NCBI RefSeq assembly: GCF_958450345.1
Contig: NW_027052581.1
Location: 62,001-126,000, forward strand
Source: Calliphora vicina
Taxonomy: Eukaryota; Arthropoda; Insecta; Diptera; Calliphoridae
Direction of reading: 5' to 3'
Length of the DNA: 64,000 nt
The number at the start of each line of letters is the position of its first letter. Within the stretch, counting starts at the first letter, position 1. Positions 41,940 to 54,400 of this stretch are shown piece after piece. The notes under the pieces are model-generated. The model was given only the letters and a program-made list of their open reading frames with translations. It made no database searches and had not been told where the DNA came from. Made by a program: the position numbers and the translations under genes.

Positions 41940-42415
41940 GACAAAAAAACAACAAAACGTATGGTTGGATGTGCAAGCTTTGCGTATTTTGTTTTCTTTT
42001 TGAGTTTTGTTTCTTTTGGCGATGTTGTTGTTTTTTATACAACTAAACGTTTGTTTGGTTGTGTGTTGGTTTTTTTGACAAAAAAACAACAAAACGTATG
42101 TTTGGATGTGCAAGCTTTGCGTATTTTGTTTTTTTTTGTGTTTTGTTTCTTTTGGCGTTGTTGTTGTTTTTTATACAACTAAACTTTTGTTTGGTTGTGT
42201 GTTGGTTTTTTTGACAAAAAATCAACAAATCGTATGTTTGAATGTGCATGCTTTGCGTATTTTGTTTTTCTTTTGTGTTTTGTTTCTTTTGGCGTTGTTG
42301 TTGTTTTTTATACAATTAAACGTATGTTTGGATGTGTGTTGGTTTCATTGCCTTGCGTATTTTGTTTTTTCTTTTGGTGTTCTGTTTCGTTTGGCGTTGT
42401 TGTTGTTTTTTGTGT
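41940..42415 (+). repeat. Internal minisatellite of about 137 bp, DINE copy 1
   Basis: Units begin with gacaaaaaa at 41940, 42077 and 42213, giving periods of 137 and 136 bp. A fourth, partial unit lacking its start runs from about 42345 to 42415. Each unit is T- and G-rich on this strand and contains two related half-repeats (aaacgtatggttggatg and aaacgtttgtttggttg). DINE-1 elements commonly contain internal tandem repeats in this position. Short open frames across it repeat with the unit and are not genes. Confidence 0.88.
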
Positions 42416-42513
42416 TCTTGATAAATTTAGGATGCTGTAAGCTGAAAGTGGGCAATGTACATACATACCTATATACTAATTATAAAAAATAATGATGCAT
42501 CCACAACAAAGGT

Positions 42514-42562
42514 GAAGGGTATATAAGATTCGGCATAGCCGAATATAGCACTCTTACTTGTT
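42514..42562 (+). other. 3' terminus and hairpin of DINE copy 1
   Basis: gaagggtatataag at 42514-42527 repeats the 5' subterminal motif. A perfect hairpin follows, attcggc at 42528-42534 and gccgaat at 42538-42544 around ata, and then 18 bases ending cttacttgtt. A hairpin a short way inside the 3' end is a defining feature of Helitron/Helentron elements. Confidence 0.87.
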
Positions 42563-45500
42563 TATATTTGGATGGCATGAGATTGTAGCTTTCTAACAAG
42601 GTGTAACTTATGTAGCTAGCATAAATAGTACCCGATATATATGCGGGCATATCGGACATTTTTCGAAAAATGTCCCAAAATTACCCAAGTTTTTAACGAC
42701 TTCATATAAATCGCAATTCTAAAGGCCCCTAAAGAGCTAGGAAGCTAAATTTTTTTATATTTGGATGACATGAGATTGTAGCTTTCTAACAAGGTATAAC
42801 TTATGTAGCTAGCATAAATAGTACCCGATATATATGCGGGTATATCGGACATTTTTCAAAAAATGTCTCAAAATTACCCCAGTTTTTAACGACTTCATAT
42901 AAATCGCAATTTTAAAAGGCCCTAAAGAGCTGGAAGCTAAATTTTTTTATATTTGGATGACATGAGATTGTAGCTTTCTAACAAGGTATAACTTATGTAG
43001 CTAGCATAAATAGTACCCGATATATATGCGGGTATATCGGACATTTTTCAAAAAATGTCCCAAAATTACCCCAGTTTTTAACGACTTCATATAAATCGCA
43101 ATTTTAAAAGGCCCTAAAGAGCTAGGAAGCTAAATTTTTTTATATTTGGATGGCATGAGATTGTAGCTTTCTAACAAGGTATAACTTATGTAGCTAGCAT
43201 AAATAGTACCCGATATATATGCGGGTATATCGGACATTTTTCAAAAAATGTCCCAAAATTACCCCAGTTTTTAACGACTTCATATAAATCGCAATTTTAA
43301 AAGGCCCTAAAGAGCTAGGAAGCTAAATTTTTTTATATTTGGATGGCATGAGATTGTAGCTTTCTAACAAGGTATAACTTATGTAGCTAGCATAAATAGT
43401 ACCCGATATATATGCGGGTATATCGGACATTTTTCAAAAAATGTCCCAAAATTACCCCAGTTTTTAACGACTTCATATAAATCGCAATTATAAAGGCCCC
43501 TAAAGAGCTAGGAAGCTAAATTTTTTTATATTTGGATGGCATGAGATTGTAGCTTTCTAACAAGGTATAACTTATGTAGCTAGCATAAATAGTACCCGAT
43601 ATATATGCGGGTATATCGGACATTTTTCAAAAAATGTCCCAAAATTACCCCAGTTTTTAACGACTTCATATAAATCGCAATTTTAAAAGGCCCTAAAGAG
43701 CTAGGAAGCTAAATTTTTTTATATTTGGATGACATGAGGTTGTAGCTTTCTAACAAGGTATAACTTATGTAGCTAGCATAAATAGTACCCGATATATATG
43801 CGGGTATATCGGACATTTTTCAAAAAATGTCCCAAAATTACCCCAGTTTTTAACGACTTCATATAAATCGCAATTTTAAAAGGCCCTAAAGAGCTAGGAA
43901 GCTATTTTTTTTTATATTTGGATGGCATGAGATTGTAGCTTTCTAACAAGGTATAACTTATGTAGCTAGCATAAATAGTACCCGATATATATGCGGGTAT
44001 ATCGGACATTTTTCAAAAAATGTCTCAAAATTACCCCAGTTTTTAACGACTTCATATAAATCGCAATTTTAAAAGGCCCTAAAGAGCTAGGAAGCTAAAT
44101 TTTTTTATATTTGGATGGCATGAGATTGTAGCTTTCTAACAAGGTATAACTTATGTAGCTAGCATAAATAGTACCCGATATATATGCGGGTATATCGGAC
44201 ATTTTTCAAAAAATATATTTGGATGACATGAGATTGTAGCTTTCTAACAAGGTATAACTTATGTAGCTAGCATAAATAGTACCCGATATATATGCGGGTA
44301 TATCGGACATTTTTCAAAAAATGTCCCAAAATTACCCCAGTTTTTAACGACTTCATATAAATCGCAATTTTAAAAGGCCCTAAAGAGCTAGGAAGCTAAA
44401 TTTTTTTATATTTGGATGGCATGAGATTGTAGCTTTCTAACAAGGTATAACTTATGTAGCTAGCATAAATAGTACCCGATATATATGCGGGTATATCGGA
44501 CATTTTTCAAAAAATGTCCCAAAATTACCCCAGTTTTTAAAGACTTCATATAAATCGCAATTATAAAGGCCCCTAAAGAGCTAGGAAGCTACATTTTTTT
44601 ATATTTGGATGGCATGAGATTGTAGCTTTCTAACAAGGTATAACTTATGTAGCTAGCATAAATAGTACCCGATATATATGCGGGTATATCGGACATTTTT
44701 CAAAAAATGTCCCAAAATTACCCCAGTTTTTAACGACTTCATATAAATCGCAATTTTAAAAGGCCCTAAAGAGCTAGGAAGCTAAATTTTTTTATATTTG
44801 GATGACATGAGATTGTAGCTTTCTAACAAGGTATAACTTATGTAGCTAGAATAAATAGTACCCGATATATATGCGGGTATATCGGACATTTTTCAAAAAA
44901 TGTCCCAAAATTACCCCAGTTTTTAACGACTTCATATAAATCGCAATTTTAAAAGGCCCTAAAGAGCTAGGAAGCTAAATTTTTTTATATTTGGATGGCA
45001 TGAGATTGTAGCTTTCTAACAAGGTATAACTTATGTAGCTAGCATAAATAGTACCCGATATATATGCGGGTATATCGGACATTTTTCAAAAAATGTCCCA
45101 AAATTACCCCAGTTTTTAACGACTTCATATAAATCGCAATTATAAAGGCCCCTAAACAGCTAGGAAGCTAAATTTTTTTATATTTGGATGGCATGAGATT
45201 GTAGCTTTCTAACAAGGTATAACTTATGTAGCTAGCATAAATAGTACCCGATATATATGCGGGCATATCGGACATTTTTCGAAAAATATCCCAAAATTAC
45301 CCAAGTTTTTAACGACTTCATATAAATCGCAATTCTAAAGGCCCCTAAAGAGCTAGGAAGCTAAATTTTTTTATATTTGGATGGCATGAGATTGTAGCTT
45401 TCTAACAAGGTATAACTTATGTAGCTAGCATAAATAGTACCCGATATATATGCGGGTATATCGGACATTTTTCAAAAAATGTCCCAAAATTACCCCAGTT

Positions 45501-48500
45501 TTTAACGACTTCATATAAATCGCAATTATAAAGGCCCCTAAAGAGCTAGGAAGCTAAATTTTTTTATATTTGGATGGCATGAGATTGTAGCTTTCTAACA
45601 AGGTATAACTTATGTAGCTAGCATAAATAGTACCCGATATATATGCGGGTATATCGGACATTTTTCAAAAAATGTCCCAAAATTACCCCAGTTTTTAACG
45701 ACTTCATATAAATCGCAATTTTAAAAGGCCCTAAAGAGCTAGGAAGCTAAATTTTTTTATATTTGGATGACATGAGATTGTAGCTTTCTAACAAGGTATA
45801 ACTTATGTAGCTAGCATAAATAGTACCCGATATATATGCGGGTATATCGGACATTTTTCAAAAAATGTCCCAAAATTACCCCAGTTTTTAACTACTTCAT
45901 ATAAATCGCAATTATAAAGGCCCCTAAAGAGCTAGGAAGCTAAATTTTTTTATATTTGGATGGCATGAGATTGTAGCTTTCTAACAAGGTATAACTTATG
46001 TAGCTAGCATAAATAGTACCCGATATATATGCGGGCATATCGGACATTTTTCGAAAAATGTCCCAAAATTACCCAAGTTTTTAACGACTTCATATAAATC
46101 GCAATTCTAAAGGCCCCTAAAGAGCTAGGAAGCTAAATTTTTTTATATTTGGATGGCATGAGATTGTAGCTTTCTAACAAGGTATAACTTATGTAGCTAG
46201 CATAAATAGTACCCGATATATATGCGGGCATATCGGACATTTTTCGAAAAATGTCCCAAAATTACCCCAGTTTTTAACGACTTCATATAAATCGCAATTA
46301 TAAAGGCCCCTAAAGAGCTAGGAAGCTAAATTTTTTTATATTTGGATGGCATGAGATTGTAGCTTTCTAACAAGGTATAACTTATGTAGCTAGCATAAAT
46401 AGTACCCGATATATATGCGGGCATATCGGACATTTTTCGAAAAATGTCCCAAAATTACCCAAGTTTTTAACGACTTCATATAAATCGCAATTCTAAAGGC
46501 CCCTAAAGAGCTAGGAAGCTAAATTTTTTTTATATTTGGATGACATGAGATTGTAGCTTTCTAACAAGGTATAACTTATGTAGCTAGCATAAATAGTACC
46601 CGATATATATGCGGGTATATCGGACATTTTTCAAAAAATGTCCCAAAATTACCCCAGTTTTTAACGACTTCATATAAATCGCAATTTTAAAAGGCCCTAA
46701 AGAGCTAGGAAGCTAAATTTTTTTATATTTGGATGACATGAGATTGTAGCTTTCTAACAAGGTATAACTTATGTAGCTAGCATAAATAGTACCCGATATA
46801 TATGCGGGTATATCGGACATTTTTCAAAAAATGTTTCAAAATTACCCCAGTTTTTAACGACTTCATATAAATCGCAATTTTAAAAGGCCCTAAAGAGCTA
46901 GGAAGCTAAATTTTTTTATATTTGGATGACATGAGATTGTAGCTTTCTAACAAGGTATAACTTATGTAGCTAGCATAAATAGTACCCGATATATATGCGG
47001 GTATATCGGACATTTTTCAAAAAATGTCCCAAAATTACCCCAGTTTTTAACGACTTCATATAAATCGCAATTTTAAAAGGCCCTAAAGAGCTAGGAAGCT
47101 AAATTTTTTTATATTTGGATGGCATGAGATTGTAGCTTTCTAACAAGGTATAACTTATGTAGCTAGCATAAATAGTACCCGATATATATGCGGGTATATC
47201 GGACATTTTTCAAAAAATGTCCCAAAATTACCCCAGTTTTTAACGACTTCATATAAATCGCAATTATAAAGGCCCCTAAAGAGCTAGGAAGCTACATTTT
47301 TTTATATTTGGATGGCATGAGATTGTAGCTTTCTAACAAGGTATAACTTATGTAGCTAGCATAAATAGTACCCGTAGCTTTCTAACAAGGTATAACTTAT
47401 GTAGCTAGCATAAATAGTACCCGATATATATGCGGGCATATCGGACATTTTTCGAAAAATGTCCCAAAATTACCCCAGTTTTTAACGACTTCATATAAAT
47501 CGCAATTCTAAAGGCCCCTAAAGAGCTAGGAAGCTAAATTTTTTTATATTTGGATGGCATGAGATTGTAGCTTTCTAACAAGGTATAACTTATGTAGCTA
47601 GCATAAATAGTACCCGATATATATGCGGGCATATCGGACATTTTTCGAAAAATGTCCCAAAATTACCCAAGTTTTTAACGACTTCATATAAATCGCAATT
47701 CTAAAGGCCCCTAAAGAGCTAGGAAGCTAAATTTTTTTATATTTGGATGACATGAGATTGTAGCTTTCTAACAAGGTATAACTTATGTAGCTAGCATAAA
47801 TAGTACCCGATATATATGCGGGTATATCGGACATTTTTCAAAAAATGTCTCAAAATTACCCCAGTTTTTAACGACTTCATATAAATCGCAATTTTAAAAG
47901 GCCCTAAAGAGCTGGAAGCTAAATTTTTTTATATTTGGATGACATGAGATTGTAGCTTTCTAACAAGGTATAACTTATGTAGCTAGCATAAATAGTACCC
48001 GATATATATGCGGGTATATCGGACATTTTTCAAAAAATGTCCCAAAATTACCCCAGTTTTTAACGACTTCATATAAATCGCAATTTTAAAAGGCCCTAAA
48101 GAGCTAGGAAGCTAAATTTTTTTATATTTGGATGGCATGAGATTGTAGCTTTCTAACAAGGTATAACTTATGTAGCTAGCATAAATAGTACCCGATATAT
48201 ATGCGGGTATATCGGACATTTTTCAAAAAATGTCCCAAAATTACCCCAGTTTTTAACGACTTCATATAAATCGCAATTTTAAAAGGCCCTAAAGAGCTAG
48301 GAAGCTAAATTTTTTTATATTTGGATGGCATGAGATTGTAGCTTTCTAACAAGGTATAACTTATGTAGCTAGCATAAATAGTACCCGATATATATGCGGG
48401 TATATCGGACATTTTTCAAAAAATGTCCCAAAATTACCCCAGTTTTTAACGACTTCATATAAATCGCAATTATAAAGGCCCCTAAAGAGCTAGGAAGCTA

Positions 48501-49859
48501 CATTTTTTTATATTTGGATGGCATGAGATTGTAGCTTTCTAACAAGGTATAACTTATGTAGCTAGCATAAATAGTACCCGATATATATGCGGGTATATCG
48601 GACATTTTTCAAAAAATGTCCCAAAATTACCCCAGTTTTTAACGACTTCATATAAATCGCAATTTTAAAAGGCCCCTAAAGAGCTAGGAAGCTAAATTTT
48701 TTTATATTTGGATGACATGAGATTGTAGCTTTCTAACAAGGTATAACTTATGTAGCTAGCATAAATAGTACCCGATATATATGCGGGTATATCGGACATT
48801 TTTCAAAAATGTCCCAAAATTACCCCAGTTTTTAACGACTTCATATAAATCGCAATTTTAAAAGGCCCTAAAGAGCTAGGAAGCTAAATTTTTTTATATT
48901 TGGATGGCATGAGATTGTAGCTTTCTAACAAGGTATAACTTATGTAGCTAGCATAAATAGTACCCGATATATATGCGGGTATATCGGACATTTTTCAAAA
49001 AATGTCCCAAAATTACCCCAGTTTTTAACGACTTCATATAAATCGCAATTATAAAGGCCCCTAAAGAGCTAGGAAGCTACATTTTTTTATATTTGGATGG
49101 CATGAGATTGTAGCTTTCTAACAAGGTATAACTTATGTAGCTAGCATAAATAGTACCCGATATATATGCGGGTATATCGGACATTTTTCAAAAAATGTCC
49201 CAAAATTACCCCAGTTTTTAACGACTTCATATAAATCGCAATTATAAAGGCCCCTAAAGAGCTAGGAAGCTACATTTTTTTATATTTGGATGGCATGAGA
49301 TTGTAGCTTTCTAACAAGGTATAACTTATGTAGCTAGCATAAATAGTACCCGATATATATGCGGGTATATCGGACATTTTTCAAAAAATGTCCCAAAATT
49401 ACCCCAGTTTTTAACGACTTCATATAAATCGCAATTTTAAAAGGCCCTAAAGAGCTAGGAAGCTAAATTTTTTTATATTTGGATGGCATGAGATTGTAGC
49501 TTTCTAACAAGGTATAACTTATGTAGCTAGCATAAATAGTACCCGATATATATGCGGGCATATCGGACATTTTTCGAAAAATGTCCCAAAATTACCCAAG
49601 TTTTTAACGACTTCATATAAATCGCAATTCTAAAGGCCCCTAAAGAGCTAGGAAGCTAAATTTTTTTATATTTGGATGGCATGAGATTGTAGCTTTCTAA
49701 CAAGGTATAACTTATGTAGCTAGCATAAATAGTACCCGATATATATGCGGGCATATCGGACATTTTTCGAAAAATGTCCCAAAATTACCCCAGTTTTTAA
49801 CGACTTCATATAAATCGCAATTATAAAGGCCCCTAAAGAGCTAGGAAGCTAAATTTTTT
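42563..49859 (+). repeat. Satellite array between the two DINE copies
   Basis: About 38 monomers. The first monomer after the element has the private change aaggtGtaactt at 42603. Out-of-register breaks occur at 44213/44214 and 47374/47375. The seven monomers from about 48.18 to 49.53 kb have no counterpart left of copy 1. Two of these vary in length by one base (ttcaaaaatg with one A fewer near 48805, and aaaaggcccc with an extra C near 48669), which cancel. Confidence 0.9.
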
Positions 49860-49888
49860 ATACCCTTCAGCTTCGTGAGAAGGGTATA
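49859..49888 (+). repeat. 5' subterminal inverted pair of DINE copy 2
   Basis: tatacccttc at 49859-49868 and its reverse complement gaagggtata at 49879-49888 flank the same 10-base spacer as in copy 1. Confidence 0.88.
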
Positions 49889-49997
49889 TATAAGTTTGTC
49901 ATTCCGTTTGTAATTTCTACATTTTTCATTTCCGACCCTATAAAGTATATATATTCTGGATCCTTATAGATAGCGGAGTCGATTAAGCCATGTCCGC

Positions 49998-49998
49998 C

Positions 49999-50080
<82 letters not shown>
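49998..50080 (+). repeat. (CTGT)n microsatellite, 83 bp, DINE copy 2
   Basis: An uninterrupted CTGT tract, 24 bp longer than in copy 1. It is the only difference I find between the two element copies, which fits slippage after the duplication. A sequencing or assembly length error is possible for such a tract. Confidence 0.93.
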
Positions 50081-50081
<1 letters not shown>

Positions 50082-50269
50082 TGAAATCAATTTTCTGAAG
50101 GCCCCAGATATCTCCGGGATCCAAATATTCAACAATTCTGTCAGACATACTTTCGAGAATTTTGCTATTTAAAATCAGCAAAATTAGTCCATAAATAACG
50201 GAGATATGAGCAAAAATCCGAGACAACCTCTGAAAATTTCATCAAAAAACACAATGTATTGCATGCTTT

Positions 50270-50745
50270 GACAAAAAAACAACAAAACGTATGGTTGGAT
50301 GTGCAAGCTTTGCGTATTTTGTTTTCTTTTTGAGTTTTGTTTCTTTTGGCGATGTTGTTGTTTTTTATACAACTAAACGTTTGTTTGGTTGTGTGTTGGT
50401 TTTTTTGACAAAAAAACAACAAAACGTATGTTTGGATGTGCAAGCTTTGCGTATTTTGTTTTTTTTTGTGTTTTGTTTCTTTTGGCGTTGTTGTTGTTTT
50501 TTATACAACTAAACTTTTGTTTGGTTGTGTGTTGGTTTTTTTGACAAAAAATCAACAAATCGTATGTTTGAATGTGCATGCTTTGCGTATTTTGTTTTTC
50601 TTTTGTGTTTTGTTTCTTTTGGCGTTGTTGTTGTTTTTTATACAATTAAACGTATGTTTGGATGTGTGTTGGTTTCATTGCCTTGCGTATTTTGTTTTTT
50701 CTTTTGGTGTTCTGTTTCGTTTGGCGTTGTTGTTGTTTTTTGTGT
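50270..50745 (+). repeat. Internal minisatellite of about 137 bp, DINE copy 2
   Basis: Same three and a half units as in copy 1, shifted by 8330 bp: starts at 50270, 50407 and 50543, with a partial fourth unit to about 50745. Unit number and substitutions are unchanged from copy 1. Confidence 0.88.
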
Positions 50746-50843
50746 TCTTGATAAATTTAGGATGCTGTAAGCTGAAAGTGGGCAATGTACATACATACCT
50801 ATATACTAATTATAAAAAATAATGATGCATCCACAACAAAGGT

Positions 50844-50892
50844 GAAGGGTATATAAGATTCGGCATAGCCGAATATAGCACTCTTACTTGTT
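50844..50892 (+). other. 3' terminus and hairpin of DINE copy 2
   Basis: gaagggtatataag at 50844-50857, then the perfect hairpin attcggc/gccgaat at 50858-50874, then the 18-base tail ending at 50892 against a single flanking T. Identical to copy 1. Confidence 0.87.
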
Positions 50893-51471
50893 TATATTTG
50901 GATGGCATGAGATTGTAGCTTTCTAACAAGGTGTAACTTATGTAGCTAGCATAAATAGTACCCGATATATATGCGGGCATATCGGACATTTTTCGAAAAA
51001 TGTCCCAAAATTACCCAAGTTTTTAACGACTTCATATAAATCGCAATTCTAAAGGCCCCTAAAGAGCTAGGAAGCTAAATTTTTTTATATTTGGATGACA
51101 TGAGATTGTAGCTTTCTAACAAGGTATAACTTATGTAGCTAGCATAAATAGTACCCGATATATATGCGGGTATATCGGACATTTTTCAAAAAATGTCTCA
51201 AAATTACCCCAGTTTTTAACGACTTCATATAAATCGCAATTTTAAAAGGCCCTAAAGAGCTGGAAGCTAAATTTTTTTATATTTGGATGACATGAGATTG
51301 TAGCTTTCTAACAAGGTATAACTTATGTAGCTAGCATAAATAGTACCCGATATATATGCGGGTATATCGGACATTTTTCAAAAAATGTCCCAAAATTACC
51401 CCAGTTTTTAACGACTTCATATAAATCGCAATTTTAAAAGGCCCTAAAGAGCTAGGAAGCTAAATTTTTTT
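50893..51471 (+). repeat. Three-monomer block duplicated right of DINE copy 2
   Basis: The private aaggtGtaactt marker lies at 50933 and again at 51511, 578 bp later (three monomers minus the one-base gctgg deletion they contain). At the second site it is not preceded by the transposon but by a normal T7 monomer. Copy 1 has only one such marker, at 42603. The monomer around 51.47 kb is therefore a hybrid made by exchange. Confidence 0.85.
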
Positions 51472-54400
51472 ATATTTGGATGGCATGAGATTGTAGCTTT
51501 CTAACAAGGTGTAACTTATGTAGCTAGCATAAATAGTACCCGATATATATGCGGGCATATCGGACATTTTTCGAAAAATGTCCCAAAATTACCCAAGTTT
51601 TTAACGACTTCATATAAATCGCAATTCTAAAGGCCCCTAAAGAGCTAGGAAGCTAAATTTTTTTATATTTGGATGACATGAGATTGTAGCTTTCTAACAA
51701 GGTATAACTTATGTAGCTAGCATAAATAGTACCCGATATATATGCGGGTATATCGGACATTTTTCAAAAAATGTCTCAAAATTACCCCAGTTTTTAACGA
51801 CTTCATATAAATCGCAATTTTAAAAGGCCCTAAAGAGCTGGAAGCTAAATTTTTTTATATTTGGATGACATGAGATTGTAGCTTTCTAACAAGGTATAAC
51901 TTATGTAGCTAGCATAAATAGTACCCGATATATATGCGGGTATATCGGACATTTTTCAAAAAATGTCCCAAAATTACCCCAGTTTTTAACGACTTCATAT
52001 AAATCGCAATTTTAAAAGGCCCTAAAGAGCTAGGAAGCTAAATTTTTTTATATTTGGATGGCATGAGATTGTAGCTTTCTAACAAGGTATAACTTATGTA
52101 GCTAGCATAAATAGTACCCGATATATATGCGGGTATATCGGACATTTTTCAAAAAATGTCCCAAAATTACCCCAGTTTTTAACGACTTCATATAAATCGC
52201 AATTTTAAAAGGCCCTAAAGAGCTAGGAAGCTAAATTTTTTTATATTTGGATGGCATGAGATTGTAGCTTTCTAACAAGGTATAACTTATGTAGCTAGCA
52301 TAAATAGTACCCGATATATATGCGGGTATATCGGACATTTTTCAAAAAATGTCCCAAAATTACCCCAGTTTTTAACGACTTCATATAAATCGCAATTATA
52401 AAGGCCCCTAAAGAGCTAGGAAGCTAAATTTTTTTATATTTGGATGGCATGAGATTGTAGCTTTCTAACAAGGTATAACTTATGTAGCTAGCATAAATAG
52501 TACCCGATATATATGCGGGTATATCGGACATTTTTCAAAAAATGTCCCAAAATTACCCCAGTTTTTAACGACTTCATATAAATCGCAATTTTAAAAGGCC
52601 CTAAAGAGCTAGGAAGCTAAATTTTTTTATATTTGGATGACATGAGGTTGTAGCTTTCTAACAAGGTATAACTTATGTAGCTAGCATAAATAGTACCCGA
52701 TATATATGCGGGTATATCGGACATTTTTCAAAAAATGTCCCAAAATTACCCCAGTTTTTAACGACTTCATATAAATCGCAATTTTAAAAGGCCCTAAAGA
52801 GCTAGGAAGCTATTTTTTTTTATATTTGGATGGCATGAGATTGTAGCTTTCTAACAAGGTATAACTTATGTAGCTAGCATAAATAGTACCCGATATATAT
52901 GCGGGTATATCGGACATTTTTCAAAAAATGTCTCAAAATTACCCCAGTTTTTAACGACTTCATATAAATCGCAATTTTAAAAGGCCCTAAAGAGCTAGGA
53001 AGCTAAATTTTTTTATATTTGGATGGCATGAGATTGTAGCTTTCTAACAAGGTATAACTTATGTAGCTAGCATAAATAGTACCCGATATATATGCGGGTA
53101 TATCGGACATTTTTCAAAAAATATATTTGGATGACATGAGATTGTAGCTTTCTAACAAGGTATAACTTATGTAGCTAGCATAAATAGTACCCGATATATA
53201 TGCGGGTATATCGGACATTTTTCAAAAAATGTCCCAAAATTACCCCAGTTTTTAACGACTTCATATAAATCGCAATTTTAAAAGGCCCTAAAGAGCTAGG
53301 AAGCTAAATTTTTTTATATTTGGATGGCATGAGATTGTAGCTTTCTAACAAGGTATAACTTATGTAGCTAGCATAAATAGTACCCGATATATATGCGGGT
53401 ATATCGGACATTTTTCAAAAAATGTCCCAAAATTACCCCAGTTTTTAAAGACTTCATATAAATCGCAATTATAAAGGCCCCTAAAGAGCTAGGAAGCTAC
53501 ATTTTTTTATATTTGGATGGCATGAGATTGTAGCTTTCTAACAAGGTATAACTTATGTAGCTAGCATAAATAGTACCCGATATATATGCGGGTATATCGG
53601 ACATTTTTCAAAAAATGTCCCAAAATTACCCCAGTTTTTAACGACTTCATATAAATCGCAATTTTAAAAGGCCCTAAAGAGCTAGGAAGCTAAATTTTTT
53701 TATATTTGGATGACATGAGATTGTAGCTTTCTAACAAGGTATAACTTATGTAGCTAGAATAAATAGTACCCGATATATATGCGGGTATATCGGACATTTT
53801 TCAAAAAATGTCCCAAAATTACCCCAGTTTTTAACGACTTCATATAAATCGCAATTTTAAAAGGCCCTAAAGAGCTAGGAAGCTAAATTTTTTTATATTT
53901 GGATGGCATGAGATTGTAGCTTTCTAACAAGGTATAACTTATGTAGCTAGCATAAATAGTACCCGATATATATGCGGGTATATCGGACATTTTTCAAAAA
54001 ATGTCCCAAAATTACCCCAGTTTTTAACGACTTCATATAAATCGCAATTATAAAGGCCCCTAAACAGCTAGGAAGCTAAATTTTTTTATATTTGGATGGC
54101 ATGAGATTGTAGCTTTCTAACAAGGTATAACTTATGTAGCTAGCATAAATAGTACCCGATATATATGCGGGCATATCGGACATTTTTCGAAAAATATCCC
54201 AAAATTACCCAAGTTTTTAACGACTTCATATAAATCGCAATTCTAAAGGCCCCTAAAGAGCTAGGAAGCTAAATTTTTTTATATTTGGATGGCATGAGAT
54301 TGTAGCTTTCTAACAAGGTATAACTTATGTAGCTAGCATAAATAGTACCCGATATATATGCGGGTATATCGGACATTTTTCAAAAAATGTCCCAAAATTA

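Larger units (their letters stand above)
41554..42562 (+). mobile_element. DINE-1/INE-1-like non-autonomous Helentron, copy 1
   Basis: This 1009-bp non-coding element lies in the T7 tract of a satellite monomer. An intact monomer has aaa, seven T, atatttgg; here six T precede the element and one T follows, so no target-site duplication is needed, as expected for Helitron-type insertion between two T residues. From left to right it has a 5' inverted pair, the conserved ttccgaccctataaag block leading into a short TA run, a (TGTC)n microsatellite, a roughly 137-bp minisatellite, a subterminal gaagggtatataag and a 3' hairpin. This order is that of the DINE-1/mini-me group known from flies, elements moved by Helentron proteins encoded elsewhere. 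The exact family is not settled, and the ends could shift by a T. No transposase is encoded. Confidence 0.85.
40420..47374 (+). repeat. 6955-bp tandem duplication carrying a DINE element, copy 1
   Basis: The right end is a broken monomer at 47374, where ataaatagtacccg jumps to tagctttcta. The sequence after the break matches that from 40420 onward, and the gctgg deletion marker at 40959 pairs with 47914, both at offset 6955. The segment holds about 30 monomers plus one 1009-bp transposon. It also contains a truncated monomer at 44213/44214 (caaaaaa joined to tatatttgg) that is inherited by the second copy at 53121/53122. Confidence 0.85.
49860..50892 (+). mobile_element. DINE-1/INE-1-like non-autonomous Helentron, copy 2
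   Basis: This 1033-bp copy is identical to the one at 41554-42562 as far as I can read, except for six more tetranucleotide units in the microsatellite. It sits at the same point of the same kind of monomer, and the flanking monomers match on both sides, including the private aaggtGtaactt at 50933. It was therefore duplicated with its surroundings and did not insert independently. It encodes no protein; mobility would require Helentron proteins from elsewhere. Confidence 0.85.

Noticed and set aside
41835..42492. Several overlapping 60-130 residue open frames on both strands (and their copies at 50165-50822)
   Set aside because: They are translations of the 137-bp T/G-rich minisatellite, with low-complexity F/V/L or K/Q/N composition and frames repeating with the unit. 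No domain or start context supports a gene.
49860..50892. Second DINE copy as an independent transposition
   Set aside because: The insertion point, the flanking monomers and the private aaggtGtaactt change match copy 1, which requires duplication of the whole segment.
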